Positions 1 through 10,620 of a DNA stretch of 42,500 nucleotides are shown one piece after another. Origin of the DNA: Prorocentrum cordatum. Its lineage: Eukaryota > Sar > Dinophyceae > Prorocentrales > Prorocentraceae. The stretch lies in NCBI GenBank assembly GCA_963575745.1, contig CAUYUJ010003447.1, positions 1,234,284-1,276,783 on the forward strand, written 5' to 3'. Numbering within the stretch: the stretch's first letter is position 1; every line of letters begins with the position of its first letter. The notes beneath the pieces were generated by a model. That model was not told where the DNA came from, did not search any database, and saw nothing but the letters and a program-made list of their open reading frames with translations. A program made the position numbers and the translations under genes.

Positions 1-720
1 ACCGCCTGCGCTCGCAAGGGCTACCCGGCTACCAGGCAGCGGCCACCAGCAGTGAACTTTACTGTTACTACTAATGCTGCTTTCGTAGGGGGTCCGACTC
101 CTAAGTAGGGTCGCGCTGGGGTAATCCCTCCCCTCAAAGCCACTCTTCCTTTCCCTTTCCTCCTTATCCATACCTTCCCCCCTCGCCTCCCTTTCCCTAC
201 ATCTTTCACTTCCTGGCCGTTCCCCCCCTCCCTGTTGCGGTGCCCCCCCTTTCCCGGGCGGGCCTCGCCTGCAGAATCAGGGTCCGAAGGCTCCGAAGGC
301 TCCCACATCAGCCAACGGAGCCCAAGTGGCTGCGGGGCGAAAGCACGAGCAACGAAAGGAGGGGCAACAGGAACACGGGCGCCACATCCCCCGGGCAACG
401 GAGGAGGAGGGGAGGAGTGAACCGCAGGTTCTCCGGGGGAGCCCAGGCTGTGGAGAGTCATGCCCTACCTTTTCCCCGGGGAAATTGCCTAAACGTATTA
501 TTATATTATATATGCACATGCACATTTTTCTATTCTTCTCATATTATTAGCATCCTTGCTGTGGAAGTGCTGCTCAGGTGTCTGCCGCTTCTAGCTTCAG
601 GCGACATGCCCATCGCTTTGCACGAGGGGAGCGAGAGCGAAATCAGCACGAAGGGGACCATGGCTAACATAGCCACTGCAAGCCCGCTCGGGCCAAGCGC
701 CCCGAAAGATCGGCCGATCC
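1..720. other. GC-rich leading sequence, no gene recognised
   Basis: Several overlapping frames stay open because of base composition, but none has a recognisable motif. A short plus-strand reading at about 606-731 (starting MPIALHEGSESE) has ordinary composition and ends in TGA; it could be a small exon but nothing supports it further. At 740-840 the phrase GGCTCGGTC and variants recur several times, suggesting a decayed repeat. Confidence 0.4.
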
Positions 721-910
721 TCACGCTGTGACGGCTTCGGCCCCTGGAAAGCTCGATCTAAAATGGAAGGCTCGGTCCCTGGAAGGTTCGAGCTCCCCCT
801 TAAGGCTCGGTCTGAAATCGCTCGGGCCCTGGAATTTCACGTTGGGGGCATCTGGATGGCTTCTTGGACAGGCTCATGCATGTAGGTCCTCGGGCGTTGA
901 GGCGGCGCGC

Positions 911-1456
911 CGAGACGGCCGCGGGAGGCGCGCCAGAGGCGCGCGGGGGGCGCGCTCGGAGGCGGGAGGCGCGCGGGAGGCGCGCGGGAGGCACGCGGGA
1001 CGCGCGCGGGAGGCGCGCAGGAGGTGCGCGGGAGGTGCGCCGGAGGCACGCCGGAGGCACGCGGGAGGTACGCCGGAGGCACGCGGGAGGCACGCGGGAG
1101 GCACGCCGGAAGCACGCGGGAAGTACGCGGGAGGCACGCGGGAGGCACGGTGGGCCCGGAGGCGCGCGGGAGGTACGCCGGAGGCACGCGGGAGGCACGG
1201 TGGGAGGCACGCGGGAAGTACGCGGGAGGCACGCGGGAGGTACGGTGGGCCCGGAGGCGCGCGGGACGCACGCCGGAGGTACGCGGGAGGCGCGCTCGGA
1301 GGCACGCGGGAGGTGCGCGGGAGGTACGCCGGAGGCACGCGGGAGGCACGCGGGAGGCACGCGGGAGGCACGCTCGGAGGCACGCGGGAGGCACGCGGGA
1401 AGCACGCGGGAGGCACGCTCGGAGGCACGCGGGAGGCGCGCGGGAGGCACGCGGGA
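911..1456 (+). repeat. GC-rich minisatellite, 11-bp unit
   Basis: A tandem array with the unit GGGAGGCACGC and variants (GGGAGGTACGC, GGGAGGCGCGC, GGAAGCACGC). Because 11 is not a multiple of 3, all frames on both strands stay open as 11-residue Arg/Gly/Ala repeats, so long readings here are artefacts. At about 1144 and 1240 the array is broken by CACGGTGGGCCCGGAGG. A very similar interruption occurs in the array near 9690. Confidence 0.93.
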
Positions 1457-1896
1457 CGATTGATTTGGTTGTGGATTTTTTGTTGTGGTGTCTCGAGCAC
1501 TTGTTTTGTTGTACCGCCGCCTGCAGGTGCGCGGCCAATCGCCGCCGCTTGCGTGGCTATACACAGCACGCCGCCCGCGTGCCGAACGCCGACGTCCTCC
1601 TCTCGGCTCAGGCCGACGCCCTCATGCACCCTACTCCCCCTTGGCCTCCTGCAGGCCCGTTTCCTGGCTCAGGTCGACGAGTCCTGGGCGGGGGGTCGAG
1701 GATGATGGTTTTATTGGGCAAGGCTAGTCTTGCCAGCCCTTTGGGCGTGAGTGGTTGTGATCTTCTCCTGTGTTCACATCCCTCCGCCCCCTTCAGGGAC
1801 GGGTTTGCCCCTTCCCCTTCGCCCGTGATACGCGGGGGGGGTTCGCCTACGATTGCCACCGCCACTACCGCCACCACTTCCACTACCGAAACCACC
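1457..1896. other. spacer between two repeat arrays
   Basis: Moderately GC-rich sequence linking the 11-bp array to the trinucleotide array. I see no coding signal that persists and no recognisable element. Confidence 0.4.
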
Positions 1897-1897
1897 G

Positions 1898-1943
<46 letters not shown>

Positions 1944-1944
1944 G

Positions 1945-1991
<47 letters not shown>

Positions 1992-2012
1992 GAGCAGTGC
2001 TACTACTACTGT

Positions 2013-2045
<33 letters not shown>

Positions 2046-2048
2046 AAA

Positions 2049-2091
<43 letters not shown>

Positions 2092-2172
2092 GACTACTAC
2101 TACTACTACTACTAGTACTCGTACTCGTACTTGTTCTGCTACTACTACTACTACTACTACTATTACTACTAT

Positions 2173-2211
<39 letters not shown>

Positions 2212-2230
2212 GACTGCGACTATTACTACG

Positions 2231-2264
<34 letters not shown>

Positions 2265-2444
2265 AAGCTAATATTATAGCTACGACTACTACTACTACTA
2301 CTATTACTACTACCGCTATCGCTACCGCTACCGCTACCTACAAATACTACTACGAGTACTACGGCTACGATTACGACGGCGGTTACGACTACGACCACGA
2401 CCGCGACTACGACGACTACAATTAGTATTACTACTACTATTACC

Positions 2445-2479
<35 letters not shown>

Positions 2480-2491
2480 TACGAGTACTAG

Positions 2492-2529
<38 letters not shown>

Positions 2530-2532
2530 GTG

Positions 2533-2572
<40 letters not shown>

Positions 2573-2629
2573 GACTACGACTATTACGACTACTACTACT
2601 ACTACTACTACTACTATTACTATACTACG

Positions 2630-2667
<38 letters not shown>

Positions 2668-2812
2668 GATTACGACCACTAAGATATACGATTACTACTA
2701 CTACTACTACTACCATTGCTACTACTACCATTACTAGTACTATTGGTACTACTACTACTACTACTATAACTACGTCGAATGCGATTACTACTACTACTAC
2801 TATCACTTTGAC
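1897..2812 (+). repeat. long (ACT)n trinucleotide array
   Basis: Almost unbroken ACT/TAC repeat over about 0.9 kb. It includes blocks of variant triplets such as CGTACT, GCTACC and GACTACGAC, and a few phase shifts (for example near 2012). It generates poly-Thr, poly-Tyr, poly-Leu, poly-Ser and poly-Val readings, none of them credible as protein. The exact length may be affected by assembly. Confidence 0.97.
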
Positions 2813-2880
2813 GTTTGTGACTATTCTTTATAACTGATACCTCTAGTAATCGCACTGTTATTTCTACTACTACTGCAACC

Positions 2881-3180
2881 CACTACTGTTACTACTACTA
2901 CTACTACTACTAGTCCACTACTGCAACCTACTACTGCTGCTACTACTATGATTACTACTACTACTACTTTTACTATTACCACTATGGCTACTGCTACTAC
3001 TAGTACTACTAGTACTACTACTACTACTACTACTACTGCTACTGCTACTGCTACTGCTACTGCTACTGCTACTGCTACTGCTACTACTACTACTACTACA
3101 ACTACTACTACTACTACGACTGCTACTACTACTACTACTACTACTCGTACTACTACTACTACTACTACCTCTGCTACTAC
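2881..3180 (+). repeat. second (ACT)n block with a (TGCTAC)n core
   Basis: After about 70 bp of less regular sequence that repeats the phrase CTACTGCAACC twice, the ACT array resumes. At about 3034-3081 it becomes a clean hexamer (TGCTAC)n, then returns to ACT with CGT variants. This is probably the same satellite as the preceding block. Confidence 0.95.
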
Positions 3181-3426
3181 GACGCATGCGTATGCATATG
3201 TGCACACCCACAGTGCTCCACGGCGCACTTGCGCTAAAGTTGCCGACTGCCTTCCTGCCGCCACATGGCCCTCCCTTGGCGACGCGTGCTCCGCATACTT
3301 ATTATATCCCCATGAGTGTCTGTCATCGCGCGCCCCGGGCGCCTCCCCGAGATCATCAATGAAACGGGGGGCGGGGGGGGGAGGGGGATGGGGGTGGGGG
3401 GGGTGGAGGAGAAGGAGCCTGACATA

Positions 3427-4374
3427 TAGCGTAACACTGCCAATCGCTCCGTGGATCTGCTCAATGAACGCGGTCGCCGTCTTCAGACCGTCCTGCGCCT
3501 TGTCGAGCGTCTGGCCAACCAAGCCCTTGGGCGCGGTCATTTTCTCGAGGAGGCCCTTCGCGGTGTCCTGAATCTTGGCTGGCTCGTCATTGGCCGCCTC
3601 TGCCTTCGCGACGAGCTCGGCAGGCACGTCGTCTTTGTTGTCGGGTGCCTTCGCCGGAGAGAGTTGCGCGGTGAGGTCGAGCGTTCTCTTCTCCAGCTGC
3701 TCATTCATATTCTCGAGCCTCTTTTTCTGGTTCCCCGGGATGGTTTTCTCTTCGCCGTTGGTGTCGACTGGCGGCTTCGCTGACTTCGTAGCCTCGATGG
3801 TCGTCTCAACTTCGATTGCGCTTGGAGGACCGCTCCATGGTTTCTTTGTCCTCTGTCGCTCTCTCGTAGCTGGGGGCCGCGATCGCCCGCGCGCCCGTGG
3901 CGGGGCACTTGAAGGGGGGGTTGTTCTTCTTCAGTTCGGCAAGCTGGTCTGGGAACTTTTTGAACCTGGGCGCGTCCTCGACGTCGTTGAGCAACGTAGC
4001 TGTCCCAGTCTCCTTCCACGAGAAGGTCGAAGTCTTGGCCATGTAGATCGCCTCCGTCTCGTTCACCAATTTCGCGAGCGCTGATCTGTAGAGGTCGGCA
4101 GGCTGTTGCATGAAGGTCGCCCTGTCCTGCCCATAGATGGCGCGGCGCCCGCCCGTGACGGCGCCAGCCTTCACCATGCCTGGAGCCGCGACTTCGCAGC
4201 GTTGCAAGGGTCGCAACGCACCTGCTCGTTCCTGTTGTCGAAAACGTCAGCATTGCTGACTTTCTTACAAATGGACTCAGGCTTCTCGAGCTTGCAAGAA
4301 GAGCAGATCACGTGTCCGGGCTGGCACGGCATGGCCTTCGGCACCATGTGCACGAGCGCGCGCGGTCGAAACAA
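3427..4374 (-). pseudogene. broken gene: CxxC-pair protein with helical C-terminal part
   Basis: Minus-strand coding sequence in at least three frames. The first piece (4171-4374) carries two Cys pairs, CSSC and CDPC, about 30 residues apart, followed by NAAKSRLQ; these look like a zinc-binding module. The second piece (3806-4190) includes GGRRAIYGQDRATFMQQ and LAKLVNETEAIYM. The third (3427 to about 3825) runs from KKPWSGPPSAIEVETTIEA through an acidic/Lys-rich helical stretch to FIEQIHGAIGSV, where a proline-rich low-complexity run replaces it. Frame changes near 4180 and 3815 could be introns or frameshifts. The order of Cys module, basic middle and coiled C-terminus is one I associate with an abundant dinoflagellate family of unknown function. 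Start and splice sites are not resolved. Function unknown. Confidence 0.5.
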
Positions 4375-4489
4375 AGTTGCGTGGCTTTCGCCGCCGCGAC
4401 AAACTGCTCTCGAAGAACAGTTCAGCCTTGAGCCCTATAATGTCAGAGGCGAACGATGAAACATCAGCCCGACATTGCCACGCCTCTGT

Positions 4490-5340
4490 CACTTAAGCGC
4501 TCTGGAAAGAGCCTGGCGTAGCATGGCATTCCCAAAGCCCCCTCTCAGTGGGATATCACATGGGCGCGGCATATCGCAGCCATCGCTCCCAGCAGGTGGT
4601 AAAACAACATAGGGAAGCGTAGCATGTAACACTGCAGCGAAAGATGCATCGTCGTTCCGTGTTCGAACCAAGGGGGGCAAGGTCATGCTATCTCCAGGCC
4701 GTGGCGTAGCTTTGCGTATCGAACCACGGCTTTGCACACCAGATAATAACGCCGTTCGCAACGTAGATACCGCACCGCACAGCGCACCATACCACGTACT
4801 GGTTTATAAGTTGAAGCAACGGGTCAGCATAGCATTGCGCAACGCAGCCTAACATGGTTTTGAATATCAAGTCATCGCATTGCATAGAATTGTAATACAT
4901 AATACTGTTTGTCGCTGGTGATGTAGACCAGACGCATTGCCACGGGCAAGGAGACGGCAACGAGCGGCAACACGCAACGACAACGTCCCGACTTACGGTC
5001 CGCAAATGCAGGAGGAGGAGGACAAGGGAGGAGGGCACCGAGAAAAGGAGGAGGACGAGCGAGGAGCGGCGGGAGAGCCCAACAACATGAGGCCTCAAGA
5101 CTACTCTCCGCTGCGACGCACTGGAAGCAAATCCGCCGACCCCGGAGGCGCGTGAGATGGCCGCATATACGGCGTTAATCATGTAAAACAGTTCTTGCTA
5201 TCGTCAATCATGTCGCCGAGCGCCCCGCCCAGTCATAGCGAAGCGCGTAGCATTGCAAATCGTCGCGTTCAATGCGTAGCATTGCAACTCACTGCGCCGC
5301 GCGGGGCAGCATAGCATTGCATAACATGGGGTCGCCTGCC
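4490..5340 (+). repeat. region strewn with TAGCATTGCA-type motifs
   Basis: Short phrases such as GTAGCATGGCATT, GCATAGCATTGCGCAACG, GCGTAGCATTGCAAATCG and GCATAGCATTGCATAAC recur in the same orientation without strict periodicity, most densely at 4810-4890 and 5230-5330. A denser version of the motif occurs at 25711-25783. No gene is supported here. Confidence 0.6.
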
Positions 5341-5506
5341 GCTCGGCAGGGCCCCCACCTGACCCCCCCCCATGGGGGGGCAGGGCGGGGGTCCTCGCAC
5401 ATTCTCGAATGCCTGGCGGCGCTGCCACAGAGGTTCGAGATCCTCTTTTGCTGTCGTTTCTCAATCATCCTGTGTTGCTGGGTCCTCGTTTTGAATAGAC
5501 TGCGCG

Positions 5507-5509
<3 letters not shown>

Positions 5510-5569
<60 letters not shown>

Positions 5570-5578
5570 CTCTCTCTT
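5510..5578 (+). repeat. (TC)n microsatellite
   Basis: About 58 bp of pure TC dinucleotide followed by a slightly interrupted tail. The minus strand reads as an Arg/Glu alternation in one frame, which is an artefact. Confidence 0.97.
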
Positions 5579-5834
5579 TCGCTCGGCGTTTTCTCATCCG
5601 CGTTGGACTCGACTCGCAAATCCACAGGACCTTCGCAGGGCGATCTGTTTATTTTTCACCCCGCCCGGGTCGCGAGCCCTCGTCGCCGTCGACAGAGGTG
5701 GCGAAAGAGCTACCGCCGAACAGAGTCGGCCCGCCTGCGATGTGGAAGCGTCTCCGCGGTCGTCTCCCTTGCCTCCGTCGCCAAGGGCGCCGCCTGCCGG
5801 GGAAAGTCCCCTTCTTTCTGTGCTCTTCTGTCTT

Positions 5835-5854
5835 CCCCCCCCCCCCCCCCCCCC
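5835..5854 (+). repeat. poly-C run of 20
   Basis: Twenty consecutive C residues within a C-rich tract; a likely sequencing length uncertainty. Confidence 0.95.
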
Positions 5855-5981
5855 GAGCCCGGCCCCCCCCCTAGACCCGCCCCCTCGCGCATCCCCCGCC
5901 CATCGCGCTCATCCTTTGAGAAGGAAGGGGGGGCGAACGAGAGGGAACTGGAGCGCCTGGCAGCGCCGCTGCAAATTGACG

Positions 5982-6029
5982 GGCGCTTTCCATTCAGCAT
6001 GGCTGCGCCGCTGCCGAATAGGAAGCGCC
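5982..6029. repeat. 48-bp palindromic repeat, copy 1
   Basis: An imperfect inverted repeat with outer arms GGCGCTTTCCATTC and GAATAGGAAGCGCC around a centre containing CATGGCTGCGCCGCTG. A partial copy (GGCAGCGCCGCTGC) lies immediately upstream at about 5959-5973. The matching copy is at 6878-6925. Read on the minus strand, both give a Gly-Ala-Ala-Met-Leu-Asn-Gly phrase by shared ancestry of the repeat, not as evidence of a protein. Confidence 0.75.
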
Positions 6030-6114
6030 GGCCCAATCCCCGACGGGGCCTCCAAGGCGGGGGCGATCAAGGCGGCCAGGTAGTTGGCGCGCTCCACGCC
6101 GCCCCCCCTGCGCC

Positions 6115-6245
6115 CGGTTTTGTTGGCATGGTTTTGGTTGGTCTGGCGTGGTCGGTCTGGCTTGTCTGGTCAGGGTGGTCTGTCTGGTTGGTATGGTCTG
6201 GTTGGTCTTGTTTGCTTGGTTGGGTCTGTTTGGCCTGGCCCCGCT
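6115..6245 (+). repeat. TGGTC/TGGTT-rich simple repeat
   Basis: A G/T-rich tract built from variants of TGGTC, TGGTT and TGTCTGG, roughly pentameric with frequent slippage. No coding reading is credible. Confidence 0.8.
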
Positions 6246-6374
6246 GCCGCGATGAGACATGACATGCGAGCGAAGCTAGACTGACCAGATCCGACGCGAC
6301 CAGCTATATCGAACCGTAGGAATGCTGATGATTAAAATGCTGACACACAATGGCTGCCCTCCCCGCCCACCCAC

Positions 6375-6600
6375 CATGTCGATGAGTTCGTCGGCGTAAA
6401 ACTGGCCCAGGGAGGCGGCCTCCTCGGCCTCCTGCAACGCGGAAGCATCGAGGTGGAAGCTGCATTGAGCGTCGGGGCCGCCCGGGCGTGGCTCGAGGGA
6501 CCGAGCGAACTGAAGTTGGGCATGCAGCGCGCGGCTCGGCGCCATTTGGTTGGTCCTGTCGCCGTTCAGCATGATGACGTAGCAAGAAGCACCGATGCCA
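6375..6600 (-). CDS. possible exon of an unrecognised protein
   Basis: A minus-strand reading of protein-like composition: it passes through MLNGDRTNQMAPSRALHAQL, then a Pro/Gly turn, then a helical acidic segment ending SLGQFYADELIDMV. The surrounding reading is open from about 6974 to 6276, but the upstream part crosses the palindromic repeat and is not credible. I do not recognise the family. The balanced residue use in the 60-70 codon core is the only support. Confidence 0.3.
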
Positions 6601-6877
6601 GCTCGCATCACTATTGATCGGCCTGTAACTGTAAGTTCTCGCCCTCGGTTCCGGGTTCGATTACGAATAGTTGCGACCACCGTGAACGACGCGAGGATGA
6701 TACGCGTCTGCTCTGAGAAGACCACCGCATCTCTCACAAGTAGGGAGTGCCGAAACGTCTCGATATCATCTTGGAAAGTTGGCCCGTATATGGCTGGGTC
6801 GCGCTGGTCGTTCGGCATGGCTACACCGAATATCTTGGGCAAGAACGGCAGCGGGAAGAGAGGGGCGGGGATGGGGC

Positions 6878-6925
6878 GGCGCCGCCCATTCAGCATGGCA
6901 GCGCCGCTGCAGAATGGAAGGCGCC
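6878..6925. repeat. 48-bp palindromic repeat, copy 2
   Basis: Same length and layout as the copy at 5982-6029: GGCGCCGCCCATTC, then CAGCATGGCAGCGCCGCTG, then GAATGGAAGGCGCC. The outer arms have changed in step (GGCGCC in both arms here, against GGCGCT with AGCGCC in the other copy). Paired changes like this suggest the fold-back shape is kept or regenerated. Confidence 0.75.
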
Positions 6926-9649
6926 AACAATGCCCGCGTCGCCCTCGTCGGAATGCGACGGCCACGCCACGCATTGGGATGGTGGGAACGCCGCAGACTT
7001 CAGAACGCTGTTGCTCTCAATGGCTTGCGCGCGCTGAATGGCAGATGCGCGCTCGGTGCTGAACATGCGCGCGCGGCCGCGCGCATCTGCATGTTTTTTA
7101 TGTTTCAAGGCGGTAGCCCTTGCAATTCTAGCAACAGCGGAAATATCCTCTTCCACTCCCTCGTCTCAGCGCCTTGATTGCGAAACACCTCTACAACGAC
7201 AAAGATGCCGCGACCGGTTGTGCAAAGAGCCCGAAGCATGCATGCGTTCGGCCGCCCCTCCAGGGTTACCAGTGCACATCGACTTTCACTTTACCTAAAG
7301 GATTGCGGATGCCGCGGCATGCCCAGGCATCGCCGCAGGGCCCGACGCACAAGGTCAACAAGCAAGCACCTACCTCACTGGGGCGCGCGCGACTTACAAC
7401 AGAAAATCCCACAAGCCCTTTGGGGCGCCAGTGGCCTCGAGCACCTTCTGTTCAGCTCCCATTCGCCCCCTTCGGGCAAGGGTCCATCCCTCCCCCCGAT
7501 GGGCCTGGGGGGGGGGAGGGGGGGGCGCGAGGTGTCAGAGGATCCCCGGGCGACTCCTCGGAGGGCTATGTTTTGGCGCCCCTGACAGGGGTCGCGGCCC
7601 CCCCATGGGGGTGGCGGCGCAACTGTTGACAATCCCTCTCAATGCTAGGTTGTCTTTAAGTGACGTCTTCGACCCTCTAAGACGCTCCAAGACAGCCCCC
7701 CATAGGAGCCTCGCGCAAACTGTTCGAAAAAGCTCGCGCGAATCTCTTCGGGGCGCCACCTGCCCGCTCCCTGGGCCCAAAGGCCCCGCCAAAACGCCTC
7801 GACGGCCATCGCTCTGTGCTCGAGCGGCTGTCGCTGGATGGGCCGGCGGGAATTCGCGAAGCGTGAACAATTCACCAAAGCGAATCCCAGCCTCAAAATC
7901 TGACAGCACACGCAACAGCAGTCTCTCTACAACGTATGCTGCAACTCTTTCTCCCCTATGGACGTGCGAAACAATCTGCTTTATTTCTTCGTGCGCGCGT
8001 TCCGCGGTTAAACAATTGACATTCAATCCGTGGAGCGCCATGCTTTCGCCAAGATGGTGCGCCAAGTGCGCTTTGATTTCCAACGCATCACTTCCGTGCA
8101 ATCCCAGGGCACCTTCGTTATGCGCGCGCGCCAGCTCTGACAGTCGCGCGGCGCGTTGCGCGGCTTGGTCTTGCAACTTGCAAATGTATACAATATCAAA
8201 CAAGACCAACAATACATCGCAATGTCGACGAAGCGGGCCGCGCCCTCCAAGTACGCACTTTGCGGAAAGAGCAACAGAGCAAGTGCGTCGATGGCATTAA
8301 AGCACTCGCTCGCGCAAGCCTGCACGCGTCGGCCCTCCCCCTCAACGCCAGTTGGCATCCGTTCCTGAAAGAAATCGCGAGGAAGATGTTTATCACAGGC
8401 TGTGCCTCTGACGTCAGTGCTAAATCGATCGAGCATCTGCAAGGTGATTTTTTGCTCTATGAGCACATGCCAAAATTCAGCAACGTAATATTGCCCAACG
8501 TGATTCAGCAACGTGATATTACCAGACAATGCGCCCAGTCAAACACGAGACCTGTTCTAGGGGTAAACCACTGCCTGCATTCTGGATCCATCAAAATACC
8601 ATCAAGCACGAAATTGACCCCGCACTTGTTCTCCAGGTTTTGGAAATCTGCTGCGTTCAAAACATGGCGTTTCGCATCCAACTCGTCCGCCATCTCATAG
8701 ATAGAAAAGTCTGTATGCGAGTCAAACTGTTCGGGGTCGCGCGTAAACTTATGGCGTCGCAGATACCTGCGCCCCGCGACGTCGGAAGGACCTCTGCAAT
8801 TCACAACGCCAGCCCAGATTCTAGGGCACACTGGGCTTGGCAATGTCTGTTCTATAGGCGTACCTTCGTCATCTACAGCGCGCCAAAGCATTCAACTTGC
8901 ATGCGCGTGCGGGTTTGTGCGCGCACATGCACGCACAACTACGTGCACGCATGCATGCGTACATCCAGAATCACGCAACCATTAGCATGCACACTGTTTG
9001 TCGCACGCAACCATATACTTGCGCAAACAAACGAATGGATGCACGCGCGCGCGTTATCCTGAGATTGCGATCGCATCATTTTCACGAGGGTACACGGCCG
9101 CACACGCACACGCGTATACTGTTTCACACATATGGCATTCGTGTGTTTGCGCGCGTTGGAACACATGGAATTCTCAGCGGACCAGGCTAAACCAGCGGTG
9201 TACGTTTTTGCACCGCGCACAGCACGAAAGGCCCGCGGCCCCTTTCAAGCCTAAGGCTCCCTTGCGCGCAGCTTCGCCCTGGACGAGGGCCCCGAAGCGC
9301 GCTTTGAGGATGAAATCCCACCCGGGGCAATAATGCGCACGCCCGTGATAAGCGACCGTTCCTGCCTGCCGAAAACAAACTTCAGTGCGCACTTCAAAAT
9401 GCCACTGTACCCGCCTTTGATTCTCGCCACCAGCTTGTATGGGATACCCCCCAAAGGTATCCACCCCACGCTGGAGGAGCGTATGTGTGGCGGTAATTCA
9501 GCAAACGTGAACCAGATTGCCGATGCTTTTCTGGTCTGGTCTGGGGCAAGGACGTTGCCTCCCGTCGTCTCGTCCCCCCAGAAGACGATCCCGGCAATTT
9601 TCCCTGCGCGCCTTACTCGTAGAACTTCTGCGTCAGCCCCGCTGTGCGC

Positions 9650-9837
9650 CGGGGGCCCGCGAGCCCCGCGCGAGCCCCGCGCGAGCGCCACGGTGGCCCC
9701 GCGGCGCGCTGGGGGCCCCGCGCGAGCCCCACGGTGCGCCGAGGGCCCCACGCGAGCCCCGCGCGAGCCCCACGGGGCGCTGGGGGCCCCACGCGACCCC
9801 CGCGGGAGCCCCACGCGAGCCCCGCGGGGGTTGGCCC
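9650..9837 (+). repeat. minisatellite with unit of about 11 bp inside the unit 1 gene
   Basis: Tandem GAGCCCCGCGC and GAGCCCCACGC units, mostly 11 bp, with 10-bp and fused 19-20 bp variants. It lies between the first exon (ending near 9900) and the next recognisable coding segment (from about 9590) of the minus-strand transposase-like gene, so it is probably intronic. The interruption CACGGTGGCCCCGCGG closely resembles that of the array at 911-1456. Confidence 0.85.
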
Positions 9838-9875
9838 GGTCACTTTTCGTAGAAACACGAAAAAGTAGAGTGACC
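9838..9875. other. imperfect hairpin, unit 1
   Basis: GGTCAC at the left edge pairs with GTGACC at the right edge, and TTTTCGT pairs with ACGAAAA around the loop AGAAAC. The extra bases AGTAGA form a bulge. It sits directly beside the minisatellite, between two exons of the minus-strand gene. It is conserved in unit 2. Its role is unknown; an RNA stem in an intron or a decayed transposon end are both possible. Confidence 0.7.
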
Positions 9876-10160
9876 CTAGGGCTTCAAATTATCATGGTTT
9901 CCGTGTTCGCCCGCGCAGACCCGTGGCAACATGAGATCATTGACCGGCTTTCCATAGCAGTTTTGCCCGAGGTCCAGGGCCCGCCTTGCAGGCGCACGGG
10001 TAAAGTCTGCATCGGCGCGCAGGCGCGTGATCTCTTGCAGGGGGGCATGGGAAGATGCGAGATATAAAGGGCTGCCGACGCGGGCTTTCTTCGAAGCAGG
10101 CATCTCGAGCCCTATGGGCGCGGCTATTTGCAACGCTGATTTGGGTTGGCAGCGCCGCGG

Positions 10161-10226
10161 CCCAAAATCAAAAACTCACGCGAATGGGTCGGCAGTGCCG
10201 CAGCCCCAAATCAGAAACTCACGCGA
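10161..10226. repeat. 43-bp tandem repeat upstream of first exon, unit 1
   Basis: CCCAAAATCAAAAACTCACG at 10161 recurs 43 bp later as CCCCAAATCAGAAACTCACG. The pair lies about 60-120 bp upstream of the minus-strand ATG at 10103, in what would be the 5' untranslated region. The same pair is present in unit 2 near 14201-14266. On the gene strand each contains TGATTT(T)GGG, which only faintly recalls the spliced leader; I do not call it as one. Confidence 0.65.
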
Positions 10227-10562
10227 AGATGTCAGAAGAAACATGTTCCGTTTGGAATTTAGCTTGCGGCGAACCTTACCAATGGGGTTTTCGACGGAAC
10301 CCAGGGCGCGTGTGAGGGGCGCGCCGACAACGTCGGGGGCGGCGCGCGAACCCCGGGCCCTTCGGTGGCGTTCCTTTTTTTTTTTGGGGGGGGGGGGCGC
10401 CAGCCGTGGGAGGAACGCGCCAATCTGATCGGGGTTTGACATGCGACCCCCGATAGAACTTTCGGTCTTACTTTTCTAAGGCGCCCCGAAGCGTTTTAGG
10501 GGGCGTAGCAAAACAACGACGATAACGATGATGGCGACACTGCATGCCAAGGACGCATATGA

Positions 10563-10620
10563 CAATGATGATGAAGATGATGATGATGATGATGGCGATG
10601 ATGCTGATGATGATGATGCT
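10563..10620 (+). repeat. (GAT)n microsatellite at right end of unit 1
   Basis: Short array of GATGAT with AAGATG and GCGATG interruptions, followed by CCTGAAGGGGGAGG, which marks the end of the duplicated unit. Minus-strand readings become His or Ser runs. Confidence 0.9.

Larger units (their letters stand above)
7645..10103 (-). pseudogene. decayed transposase-like gene, unit 1
   Basis: Minus-strand gene of a high-copy transposase-like family that I recall from dinoflagellate gene sets; the family has no accepted name I can give. First exon from the ATG at 10103 (MPASKKARVG) to about 9900, ending near VNDLMLP. Next, after the array of about 11 bp units, comes VFWGDETTGGNVL and RKASAIWFTFAELPP (about 9590-9500), then in another frame LKGAAGLSCCARCKNV (about 9205-9260). 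After a gap come a FDSHTDFSIYEMADELDA segment, GILMDPECRQW and FDWAHCL (about 8700-8540), and a C-terminal part with KAHLAHHL and CLTAERAHEEIK (about 8070-7980). At least three frame changes occur. An extra CT at about 8136 relative to unit 2 and a shorter T run near 8446 are clear indels. Catalytic residues cannot be assigned. Probably inactive. Confidence 0.7.

Noticed and set aside
728-2046. Long plus and minus readings of Arg/Gly/Ala repeats and of Thr/Tyr runs
   Set aside because: They follow the 11-bp and ACT arrays, which keep every frame open; the same repeat protein appears in all frames, so there is no coding evidence.
2006-2806. 266-codon minus reading of Val and Ser runs
   Set aside because: Pure translation of the ACT trinucleotide array.
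6540-6560. GCCATTTGGTTGG as a spliced-leader relic
   Set aside because: Short match on the plus strand, opposite to every recognised gene, and the rest of the leader is missing.
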